Assembly: GCA_018389105.1 (NCBI GenBank)
Contig: JACATO010001534.1
Span: forward strand, 10,001 to 74,000
Source: Nautilus pompilius
Lineage: Eukaryota > Mollusca > Cephalopoda > Nautilida > Nautilidae
Length of the DNA stretch: 64,000 nucleotides
Direction: 5' to 3'
This document shows positions 11,701 to 24,800 of this stretch, one piece after another. The translations under genes and the position numbers were made by a program. The first letter of the stretch is position 1. Each line of letters starts with the position of its first letter. The notes below the pieces were generated by a model. It worked only from the letters and a program-made list of their open reading frames with translations, was not told the DNA's origin and did no database searches.

Positions 11701-14700
11701 TGCTGAGTGCCATAACTATCGTTTTGGAAGTTTTTTCAGTTCTGGCATTTCTTCTTATATGGTAATACAAACTGATATTGCTTCCCATTTTCCCTTTAAT
11801 TTACTAACTTGGGATGTTTTTAGCATTCTCAGAAAGCAGTTTTTTTAAAAAATTTTTTAAATTAATTTTTGAGGTAACTTTTCATTAAATAAATTTCATC
11901 TTGAACATTTCTCTTTCATTAAACTGTTATAATTTTTTATTATGTATTTCATTGTAATAAATTTTTCAGACAGCAACTGCCTATTTCACAAGAGAGAAAT
12001 TTGTAGCTTGAAAAACTAATCAATGATTTCTAGTTTTTTGTCATTTCTTCTATATACTTTAGATTACTAAAACAGATATTATAATAAACAGTTTTTTAAA
12101 ATAATGACATTTTTTTTATAATTTTTGGACAAATCTACTATACAATTATGGTTATTTTGGGTGTTTATATATGCATTACCACTGTCTTTTAATATCAGAT
12201 ATCTGGTATTAATTTTTATAAAATAGATAAATGTTCTCGAAGAAATTCATTATACTATATGAAAATAAATTACTGAATATTTGATATAAATAAATAATGG
12301 TGGTTTGTCTGTCAACAAAAAAATAAGTCTGATAGTTTGTTACAGTTTTTCTTAAATTAGTCTTTGCATCTTTGAAGTTTAGTGTCTCAAGTTGTAAAAT
12401 TGCTGAGCGGTTTCATTCGCTGTATCTCTGATGTTGTGTATTTTTAGGCCTACACAATTAAACTGCTAGATACTAAGATTGATGCTATAAGAGGAATGAT
12501 CAGACTCAACGACCACCCAATAAACCTTTCTTCTGGAAGATACTCCAATGGTATGATATGTTGTTAGTTACATTTTTATCATAGAGTGTGCAGTAAAACA
12601 TTCAGGAATATTTTACAACTTAAGCCAAAACTTTATATTTATTTAATGTTTATTTCAAATTGACTAATTAGTAACTTTATTTGTGAAAGAGTTTGTAATG
12701 AGTAATACAAGTGATCTTTAATTGGCAATTTTTATTTATATGTGACAAATGCATGCTGTTTATATTTAGCTAATGCTGATTAAGACTGTGGCAATGATAT
12801 ACCGTTTAGTTATGTTTTTGTTGATTTATAAACAATCTCTAAATAATTCTGCAGTCACAGAATCAACTGGCTGATGTATAGTCAATTTTAGTTGAGAGAG
12901 AAAACAAATTTTTTTTTTTGTATTTTTAATCCAGATGATGAAAACCTGGTACAGTAAACTTTAGCTTTACTTGAAAAATAATACAATAATACATTTTCTA
13001 GCAGTTGAATTCATTTCTATTTTAAATTATTAAATTATTTTTCTTTTACAGACTTTTAAATTTGCTGCTCTTTGCTTTTTTGTTTTGTTATTAACCATAC
13101 ATTTTCTGATGTATTTATTATAGCCTATGCCCATGTATTTTATGATCCCTCATGTTTTCTTGTCTTTTTTTCCCCTAAAACCAATTTGAATCTTAAAAGA
13201 AATATATAATTAATAAAGTGAAAAAATTCCTGAGCTCATGAAAAGCTATGTTAAAGCTGACTAAAATCAAGCTTTTGTAAGAGTTGGAGCAGATATAAAT
13301 ACACAGCTTTTGCTTACTGCCATCTCTGTTCAATAAATCTCTCTCTCTTTTTTTTTTTAAACAATTTTATTTAGAAAACAAAAAGTTTTCTTATTTATCT
13401 GTTTGCTTTCTGAAACTTGTAGGAATGCACTGAAATAAATTCTATTTAACAATATAATAAGGCAAAGGTAGTTTTTGTATTTTGATTTATTTGCTTTTGC
13501 AATTCTTAGAATAGAATAGAAAAATTATATTTTAAATTCAATTAAAGCTTTTTTAAACAAATATTAAAATGCCATTTTTAAATTCAAAAGGTACTCAGTC
13601 TTATGTTAATAATAGTATTTTAAATATTTTTCTGATTTTTATTGTTTTCTTTTCCAGGCACCAGTATTACAAAGAATGGTGATTTCATTTATATAGAGAA
13701 CAGTGCTCTGGGTATTAAAATCAAATTTGACCAAGAAACTACAATTTATGTCACCCTTAGGGATTCCTTAAAAGGATCAGGGAATATTAAGGGCTTGTGT
13801 GGAAATTATGATGGTAATCCAAAAAGTTAGTATTCAATAATATAATTACTTTACTTTAAATAAGATCACTTAAAATATGAGAATCTAGTGCTGAGTTTCT
13901 CGTGGTTTGTCGTCTGAACTACAACAACACAACACCAAAAGAATTATTAATTTCTTTGCTTGCTTGTTTTTTTAAGTAAAAAAATTAAACTTTAGTTGTT
14001 TTGGAGATTTTTATTACTAATATGATGTAATAATACTGGCTTAATTTTAATATTTGTGTTAATTTGTCCTGATAGAGGTCAATAAAATAGTAGGACTTAC
14101 TTTCTAAAAGTTGCTACTATGTAACTTCAACATGAAGTTTTGTTGCACTTATTAGATTGGTGGTGGGTTGTTGCCAGTAACAGGTTATGTATGATACAGC
14201 AGTGATTTAGTGTCTAGGTTCCATGTTTGGTCTAGACAATGGCCTGGTTTCTTCCACTGCTTTTCTGGTTTGTGTGTGTCCACACGCCTGTTTCTTCTCA
14301 TTTCAAACCAAAAGGGTACCTACCACTGGGTTGCCAACTTATCTAGCCCATTGACAGTTCCTAGTGGTCATACATTATTTATGGTCACAAAAAATTTAAT
14401 AATTAGATTATAAGTAACAGTTATTAGATCTGCATAGAGTTCAACTTATTAAATGTAAAAATGAAAAAAAAAACAGAACAACTAAGAACACTAAAAGAAA
14501 ATGTATTATTTTATTAAGTACTGCTTCTTGACTTGTACTCATTTCCTTTTTATTTTTCAGATGATTTCATTAAACGAGATGGTCAAACAGTGCAAGATGT
14601 AGATTCATTTGGTAATTCTTATGCAATTGATAACTTCCTGAAACCGGTATGTTTCACTTTAATAATGAACAATCATCTAAATAATGTAATGTTGAATTAT

Positions 14701-15896
14701 AGGAAAGTGATTGAGTTCATTTAACTGGAAACATACCTCTACAATGCTATTACTATTTTTTTATATACACCATTATATAGTCATTAAGATAAAGTTTCCC
14801 AGTGGCAAATGAATGTTAATGTGTGCATATAGATATACTGCCCACAAGCATCATTATTGTCTGGAAAATTAATTTTATTTGCTATTCAAATAGAGAAATG
14901 ACCTCAATAACTGTTCAGCATAATCTGAAGTATTTGTAAGGAAAATAGTATTTAAAATAGAATACATGCATCTAAATTACTGATTTCTTTTATTTGAAGT
15001 GTTCAACCATTCATCTTGTGAAAGGTACTAATGTTTTAGTAAATGTACAAAAACATTTTACCAAATAACATTTGCATGTTTGGCAAAAGTCAAACATCTT
15101 TGTTTTGTGGAAATCTTATGAAACATTTATAATTCTGAAAGATCACAAAGTCCAGTTTTATTCTCATGGTTTAGTCATATTCCCTGAATACAAACAGTTT
15201 GTTTTTTTCTCTCTTTTTTAATAATATTTTGTATGTAAGCACTAATCTCAGTATCTGAACTGGAAAATATTATGAAAACAAATCGTTTGAATTATTTGAA
15301 CATTGGAATCTTTTATATCTATACGGCAGTTAATATGAAATTATTATTCCAGAAAACTATTTTTTTCTCTATCTGATAAGGGAGAGTAAGAATGGAGTTG
15401 TTTTATTCATTCTCCCTAAAGGATTTATCATATGTAATTGATATTTTTAGAAAGTTTTTGCTGTTTTGGAGACTGGGTAGAAATGCTAATGTTGGGTTAT
15501 TTCCTTTTAGAGATTTTTGAAAATGTCTCAAAATGGTTGTTTTTGAGTGTGCATAGTTCTGTTAAAGATATTAATTGAAACAAATTTTTGGATATAATTA
15601 AATGTATACTATGAACAATTTACAATTATAAAGGAATTAATCTACCATAATCTTATTCCAGCTTAAGCACTAGACTATTCCAAAGTATTTATTGGTAATG
15701 TGTGACTGTGACTGACTAATCTAAAAAAAGCATTATTAGAGATCTGATGTTTTAGTTAGAGATTATCAAATTACATTCTGTTAGTTGGTGTAGTAAGCTA
15801 TTAGTAAAAAGAATAAAAAACTTCTTTTAAGAATCTGTTACAATGCTCTTTAATGTAGACAAATTATTCTGCTATATCTATGTATGCTAAATGCTT

Positions 15897-15938
<42 letters not shown>

Positions 15939-18900
15939 CTGTGTATATATAAGCTATACATGTTCTAAATTGATTAATGTTTTTAAAAATTGTTTAGATA
16001 TATTGTAAAGTAATTTTTTTTTAATTTGTAGTGCTTTACTTAAAAATTACTGAAGTTTTGTTTTGCCTGTCTTTGAAATATTTCAACATTTATTTATTTT
16101 ACTTTCCCTCCACTTTGGGTAATTTCCACCTTGGCGTCTTCTTTAGCATTTAAAATATTTGTAATAAATACAGTAATGGAAACTTGATTATTTTCAGTGT
16201 GTGCCATCAAGAGGCATACCAAGGTTTTGTGGAAGTGACACTATGGAAAAAATGGCCATCAGGGAATGCAGCCAACTAAAGTCAAGAGTATTTACTCCCT
16301 GCCACACTCTTGTAAGTTACAAAAGTTACTTTAAGATATAGATGTTCAAATGCGTCTTCATCGCTTCAGCAAATTTAGCTAAACGGCAGTAATTTGTTGT
16401 TTTTTTTTATAATTAAATATTGAATGGACTTTTGGTTTATATTTTCATTTTGATTTGTTTATTGGCCACACTGGATTCTAAGGAGAAATGTTTTAATTTG
16501 TTATTACTCAAAACTTGACTGACTGCTTTTCTTTTTTTTAAAAGTTTTCAAAACTGCTTACCTTTTCTTTTTTATTTGCAAAACTTCATTTAAGAATTAA
16601 TATTCTGATTAACCTATTTGTACAGAATATCAAGATATAATTGCTAAATGTTTTAAAAACATTTTTATGCACTGTTCATTTGTGAGTTTGCATTTTTTTA
16701 AACTTCTCTATTGAATTTTATTTTGCATGTTGCTTTTAACAAATTAAAATCTCATGGGATTTAATTAGATTTTTTGATGTTTCAGATGAAAACAATATGT
16801 AAGTGCATAATTGTGACTTATTATGTAGTTGCTGAGTCTTAGTGTATTCTTTTAATTGTGGAAGTCTTATTTATCAACACTCTTTTCCTTCCTTCCTTAT
16901 CTGTAACTGTTTGTTTTATGCAACTTGTAGTGTGAAAATATTGCATTCAGATAGCTAATTTTTATTTTGAATTTTTATGTACCCCCTGTTTTCAATGTTA
17001 AGAATTTCAATTTCTTGTTTTACACAATATATCTGTATACTCATAATTACTGATTATTATTTTTGCTTGTTTTTTTCTGTACAAGTTTCTTTAAGATGTC
17101 ACCCACAATCAGTATTTTATTAAATGTGATTTCTCAACTATTTGTTGTTTAATTTTCATTAGGTTGATGTGAAGAGATGGTTTGATTTGTGCATCAATCA
17201 GTTCTGCGCTACCAACCTTGAGAGTGAGAAGACAAATGTCACATGTAAAATTTTTACAGCATATGCTCAAGAATGTTCTCATGAGGGCAAGGTCATTGAG
17301 TGGCGCTCATCCAAGCTTTGTCGTGAGTTCATGTATACATGTTTGTGTAGAGTGCAGCCTTAGTATCAGAATAATTTGGTTTATAAAACAAACAAACACA
17401 TTTTAATAGTTGCTTGTCATCTCAAATGTTAAATCCTGTTTTGTTTATGTTTTTTCTGGTTTATTCCCTAAAAGGAAAACTTTTAAGAATTGTCATTTTA
17501 CATAATTTAAACAGAACTATCCATAGACTTGTTTTGTATCATGAAAATTTGAGTAAGACATGCTTTCTTATTTCATTATTCTTTAGTTCAACTTTACTTT
17601 TTAACAAACTTTTCTTTTACTTTTAACTCAGATCTTTTAACTGTCAAGATATTTTAACTACATCTAAAATAAATGCCAGTAATCAAAATTTTGAACTGTT
17701 ACTAGAAATCAATATTTCATACAATTTAAAATACTAATTTTTTTTTAGAATTATTTATTTAGCATAAGCCAGCAACACTGTGCTGAGAAGAGAGTACTTC
17801 CTAGTTTCTTAATCTTATTTGATTTTGTACTATTTAATATACATGCAAATTTTTGTACTATTCACCTAAAATTAACAGTTTGAAAAACCCTGATTGACCC
17901 TTACTGTCATTATCTGATACAATTAATGTCTTGGATCTAGAATTTTTTCACAAGACAACTCTCATTATGCAATACATTTGTTGTTCTTTCTGCACAGCTG
18001 ATGTTGTTACAGATTCATTACATGTTAGAGAGAGAGAGAGGTGGGGAGAGATTGTGTATCTCCTTTTTGTATTTTAAAATTTACATTTAACAATTTTGAA
18101 AATAATTTTATAGAGTTAGCAAACTTTATATGAGCACATTTAATCTTAATTATGTTTACTATTTCTCCTTAAATTTGTAAGTGGACAAATGAAATAGATG
18201 ATGTAATAACCAAACAATGTTTTATATAATTTTCTTAAATCCAATCTCTCATTAATGAATATTTTATTTTAACAGTAAATGAATCAAATGCAAAGTTAAT
18301 TGAAATTAAATATATGGTGTCAGATTCCAATATTTTTCTGAACAGTATGTATGTTTTCTTCATGTGTGTTACTAACGTACTTCCTTTTTTCATAGCTAAG
18401 ATGTGCCCTCCTGGCCTGTTATACACAGAATGTTCGTCAACGTGCTCAGTAACATGCCAGAATCTGTACAGCATCATGCCTGACTCTTGCTACTCAGAGT
18501 GTTCACCTGGCTGCCAATGTGCTCCAGGGACTGTTATGGACCATGATCATTGTGTTGCTCCTATGAACTGTTCGTGTGAATTTCGTGGTCAGAAATATGG
18601 GCCAAATGAAGAAGTTACAGTTAAGTGCAATAAATGGTAAGTCAGGTTTTGCAGAAGTTAATGAATGGTCTCCATTCTTACAACCCTCATTTTTATCTCA
18701 TGTTCAGTACTAAATATTTTAAGCCTGTTAACTTATCTAGAAACAGTAAAAATCCTTTTCTTTTCCCTATTACTTATTTACTACTAGTCACATCACAATG
18801 TAAAGGCATTATTAAGTTATGGAAGTATACCTGGATATTGCAATTTCTATCATTTAAAAAATTTTCACGAGATTCAGATATGCAGTAAGTAAATAAGATT

Positions 18901-21812
18901 ACATTTATTTTCAATTTATAGATTTATTCACTAAAATTTTTTTTTTTGAAAATATACCACAGCTCCTTCATATTCTTTCTGTTAATCTTTTATTTTTTAC
19001 AGATTTTATTGTTTACTTTACTAAAATAAAATAAAATAATGAAATTAATTTTTTTAAAATTTATATTAATATTTAATTAACATAAGTAATTGTTTTGCAC
19101 ATTTTTTACATATATAATTTAAAAAAAAACCAAAATACTCTGCAAAAACAGAAAAAATCAATCTGATCTGAAGAACCATAATTGAATATTCTATCGTGAT
19201 ATTGATAAGTTATAAAATAGGAGATTTAATTTATATTCTCATTTTTTAAAGCTTTGTCATGTACTCTTTATGTTAAGAAATTAAAAAAAATAATTAGAAA
19301 TAAATTTTGAGATTTTTTTAAAAAATAAAGATACTAAAATAAATTTACAAATAAACAAATGAGGCATATTTAGAACCAGTACATTAAGTAGAACAATCAA
19401 TTACCAGAAAAATTAAATTTTATATTGTGAATTAATTTTCTAACGCTTGGTATCCATCAATCTTCATGGAAAAAAAATAGTTTCTTAAATTATTTGACAA
19501 TTATATTTGGCTTGAGTATTAAACACATGAACTGATATTTGTTATAATCATTTTACCTGGGAGTTGTATTTTCAAAGATCTAGACCGATGTTGGAAGTAA
19601 ATTAACTACTAACATCACAAATGGTTGTAAATTTGTTTTTTTTTTTTTACAGCAAATGCTCCAAAGGTCGCTGGCATTGTACTAAAAACAAGTGTGCGGG
19701 AACTTGCACTTTCTTAGGTCGTAATGATGTTAATACATTTGATGGAGAACAATATCATTTTGAGCCTGGAAAATGTTTGTACACACTGGTTCAGGTAAGA
19801 ATGGAATTTTTGATAATTATTTGCCTACATTGTACCTGAAAACATTCAAATTGATGATTGGTTTTTGAAAATTCCATTTGTTTGCTTGAATGAATAGTTT
19901 TTTTCCTTCCATAAGCTACCATATATTGGAAGTTTTGAAAAGGTTCACCTTAAAGATGCATCTTAGAAATACAATGTTTTGATTTTTTTTAAAACAATTT
20001 GCAAGGGACAAATATTCATGGTACTATATTGAGTGATCTATGAAGAAATACAAATAGGATCCAGCTAACTAATTGTCTTTAATTTGCTTTTTAGATCAGA
20101 CAGACAAATCTGGGGTAAAAACAGTGGGTGGGGGATGAAGAATGTAGCAGATTTTGGTAACTTTTTCAAGTGAATTAAAGTATCAATGGGTAGCTTTTTT
20201 TTTTTTTTGGTCTCACTGATGTCCTTTTTTTGATGCGGAGTGAATTAGTTTTAGGTGGTTTCAGTCTTCTGAACAGTATGGTTTCGGATAGGATATATAA
20301 CAAAATGAGAAGTTGTAACTGAGACAAGTGAGAAACTTTTATTTTACTTGCCCTTTAATCATTTAATGTCTGCAATGTGAATTACTGGTGTGATCGGCCA
20401 ACCCTTTTTAAAATAAAGCAGCAAACACTTGCTGATGAGAAAAAAATAGTACATTTCATTTAACATATTCAAACTTTTATTCTCTTTTACTCCACATAGA
20501 GAGAGAGAAAGAGAGAGGTTGTTTCTTAATTAAAAAGACAATAACAATAACAACTGCCTTTGTTAAACAATTTTAGGATTATTTATAGTGTATATTTAAT
20601 ACTGTGTATTCAGAAATATGACACTAAGACAAAGCCAAGCCACCATACATACAAGCAAAACTGTATTTGCTGAATAATTTTGAGTAAAGTTTTGAAAAGC
20701 ACATTTTTATTCACTGTAGGTTTATTGAATATAAATTTTAGGCCAGAAGTACATTGCATTTTAACTTCTTACCCATTACAAAACAAAAGTGCTTCTCTGT
20801 CCTTTTTTTCCTTGATCAGCTTCAATCCAATACTGTGCAGCTGGTGGGAGATTGTTTACCAACATTTTTCAGTTCCTGGCTCTCTTCAGAGCACTTCCAT
20901 CTTTATCTTTTACCTCTACTATCCATCCTGGCTCCTGCACTGTAGAGCTGGCAGATACTTGTTATTCCATTTATGAGTTATGCTTGTTCTACTCCCTTGG
21001 CATCAGCTAGTCTCTTTCATTGCATGTGTCTCTACCTTCCTCATACTGTTGGATTTTTGGAATCAACCTCCTGTCCTTGAATTCATCTGTTTACAAATTT
21101 CAGCATTTCAAGGCCCAGATTATAAAGTTCTCCCTATTGTAGTTTGTTTTCTATTTTTGAAGAGTTTTTTAAAATTACTTTGGGTCTTACCTTTCCCCTA
21201 AAATCAGCTGTTGTATATTAATGATCTTTCCACACTTTTCTTTTCACAGCCAACCAGCCCCCAAGAAAAGAATGAAAGAGCAAACCTTAACATCAAGATA
21301 CTGTATGATACATGCACAGAGGGCTGGAAACAAACCTTTAACTGCATTGTTGGCATCTCTGTTGTTGGACAAGGGGTCTCTGTGGAAATACGCAGAAGTC
21401 AGATAACCATCAATGGGAGGAATAATGTCAGGCTTCCTTACTCATCTCGTAATATATATGTGAAAAGGGCTACAACACAGTTTTTCATGATTGAAGGATT
21501 TGGCTTCAGAATCTTATACAATGAGAATCACCTGCTTATTGTCAAACTTTATCCATTTTTTGAAAATAAGGTAATGATATGTACCTTATATACAAAAAAT
21601 AACCTTGGATGTTACTAGTTTTAAAATTGATTGCCTAGATCAGTGTTTCCCAACTGGGGTCCACAGCTCTTGGGGGGTAAAATAGGGGTGAACAAAATTT
21701 AATTGGTTTGTGCCTCTCTTTGATGGTGAAGTGAGGGCTAAAGGTATAAAATGTGATGTGATGCTTATGTTGCTTGAAGAGGCCCTTTCAGGCCTGATCT
21801 CGTATACATCAG

Positions 21813-21849
<37 letters not shown>

Positions 21850-24800
21850 TATTATTGTTATTACAAATCCGAGAGTGCTGCCTGCTTCTGTAAAAAGGAG
21901 ATGCATGCCTACCAAAAACGCTGTTCAAATTCAAATGTGCACTGAAAATACTACTCAGCAACAGCATTGCGACGACCATGAATTCTTGCCTATGGCAAGT
22001 CAGCCCACTCACAGGCATGGTGTGTAGTCATCGGTAGCCTGATTATGTCATAGTCCCTCCAGGTCAGCTTACCCTGGTGTCGCAGGTCCCAGACAGCAGC
22101 ATGTTGCTCTGACACCAAAACAATGCACACTGCTGACGGTGACTAGAGGCTGGAAGTCATCCCGTCACTCTGGACAATGGGCCTGGCGGCAAAAGGCCAG
22201 GAGCCGAATCTTGGACTGTTACACATTGGACTGGTGTGGTTGGGCTGCGGTCCCATTGGCTGGCACCACTGGGAGTGGAGGCTAGAAAAACTGGATGGGG
22301 AGGACTTCATGGGACAGTATGGACGCACACGAGCGAACTGAGTGGTATACCTATATTATGGCCAGCTCAGCTAAGAAGAAAGTACGTAAGTATTCAGTTG
22401 AATATCTGAAGTATGGCTTTATCACCTTTCCACCTGATGAGAGACTGCTGCTGTGTTTACTTTGTGATCAGACTTTATGCAATGATTCCATGAAACCGGC
22501 AAAACTGGAGGTACATTTTCAATCCAAGCACAGGGAGCACGCTGATAAAGACCCGTCATATTTCTGGGATCTAAAGTCCGATCATGAGAACAAGATGCAG
22601 GCTCAGAAGACCATACTCTTGATGTTTAAGTCACAGACATCCATGCAAAATGCAGGACTGGTCGCTAGCTATGAAATGTCACTTCTCATCGCTAAGTGTG
22701 GAAATGCTCACACAATTGGCAAGGATTTAATCATACCCATGCTGCGTGTGTTCACAAAAACTGTACTGCAAAGATTGGATGATCCTGTGTCGATTATGCC
22801 TCTTAGCAACAACACCATCCAGCGCAGAATCAATGAGATGGCCTCAGATGTGGTGGATCAACTCATTTGTAAACTTCGACAAAGGCCTTTACGTCAGTTG
22901 GACGAGTCAACGGTGAGGGACAGTTAGAATATTCTTCTTGCCTACGTTCGTTACATAGAGGCAGCTAATTTCATTGAAGAGATGCTGTTCTGTCAGTCAT
23001 TTGAGACAACTACAACTGCACAGGAGATATACCAGCTGTTCATGAAGTATTTTAATGACCATGACATTCCCATTGCTAACATAGTCTCATGTGCTGCTGA
23101 TGGAGCACTGTCGATGATGGGGAAGAGGAATGGATTCCTCCAGTTATTGAAGAGAGACAACCCTGCTTTGATCTCTGTGCACTGCATCTTACATTGTGAG
23201 CATCTCATCGCCGAAAGTCTCTCCCCTGAGCTCGGTGTGATTATGACGGCGATCATCAAGGTAATCAACCACATTAAAGCCAACCTGAAAACAGAAAGAC
23301 TTTTCAAAGTGTTATGCAAAGATTCAGAGGATCAGTTTGTAAGGTTGCTTTCCCACACTCAAGTACGCTGGCTTTCAAAAGGACCTTGCCTGGAGCGATT
23401 TGTCGATCTTTATGACGCCATTTTCGAGTTTTTGTGGGGAACTCGAAATTATTGAACCATTGCATAGTGAAGATGTGATGGCTATGACTATCTCACAGAC
23501 ATTTTTGACAAACTGAATACTTTGACCTGCAATCTTCAAGGCACCAAAGACCATCATTGAGTCCAAGTGCAAGATTTTTGGCTTTGTGTCCAAGTTAGAA
23601 CTGTGGCAAGGAGATCTGGGCAGGAAGGATTTCACCAGTTTTAGCCATTTGCTGCCCTGTCCGATCACCAACTTTGTTTTGACAGTAATATGTGACCATG
23701 TTGCCTCACTGACCACTGAATTCAAGGCCTGGTTCACAAATTTGCAAGTGATGGAGTTTCCGGACTGGTTGACACAACCATTTTTCTGTCGACTTGATGA
23801 CATTGATAGGTGTTACCGAGATGAACTGGCAGAAATGCAGCACAATAACTCTGTGAAAGTCATTCATAAAACGAAGAAACTAATGATGTGGGTGACTGAT
23901 GAAGCTTCTGAGAACTATCCAGAGATGTCAAAAGCCGCAAGAAAGATGATGCTTCCTTTTCCAACATCCTATTTAGCAGAATGTGGATTCAGAGCTGTCA
24001 TGGACATTTTGACCAAGAAGCGAAATAGTTTGGACATTTGTGATTGGGGTGACCTACGACTGAAGCTGACTAAACTGGAACCACGTGTATCGTTTCTAGT
24101 CAGATGTCATCAAGTGCGGGGCTCTCATTGAATTAAATTCTAAGCAGTTATCCTCAAAACCCGACGTATATCAGTGTGTTAATAAAAGTTTTCAGCAAAC
24201 TATCCATCTCTTGTTTGCTGTGGGTGGGTGGGGTGATTCAGTTGTTTCTGGTGAGAGAAGGGATGCATGACAGATAAAAGGTTGGGAAACACTGGTCTAG
24301 GTACTTGTGCCATGAATCTTTTGCACTAATTGCCTTTCCTTTCTTCGGCCAATCATTGGTTAAAATAAAAGAAATGTTTAAGAGCACAAATCATCTGTAT
24401 GCAAACAAAAAAAAAAGGAGAGAGAGAGAAAGAAAAACAAAGATGATAGTAAAACAAAAAAAATAATAAAGCAGCAAATTATTTTAAAATGTTGAGACCA
24501 TTTAGAAAAATTGAAACTTTGTTTTTATGCTCGCTTAGTTTTTATTACTGAAGAACTCGGCCTTCTCTGGTTAAGAAGGCGTGACTACGGGGCATCCTGT
24601 CCCTAGCCTTCTATTTGGGGTACTGACCAGGTGCCACGCCCTTTTTGGGTGTGATCACTCAGATTCGGCCCTGGAGGGCAGGGGATAAGTAGTCTGTTTG
24701 GCCGTGCAGACGGAAAGTCCCCTGCTTGAAAAGAGTAGGGGCGAGGGATGCTTTTTGCACTTGGCCTGCTTCTCTGGCTGGGAAGGTTAGGCACGTCGGG

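Noticed and set aside
20750-21201. C/T-rich open frames before exon 12
   Set aside because: Hydrophobic translations in more than one frame, no family similarity, no splice support.
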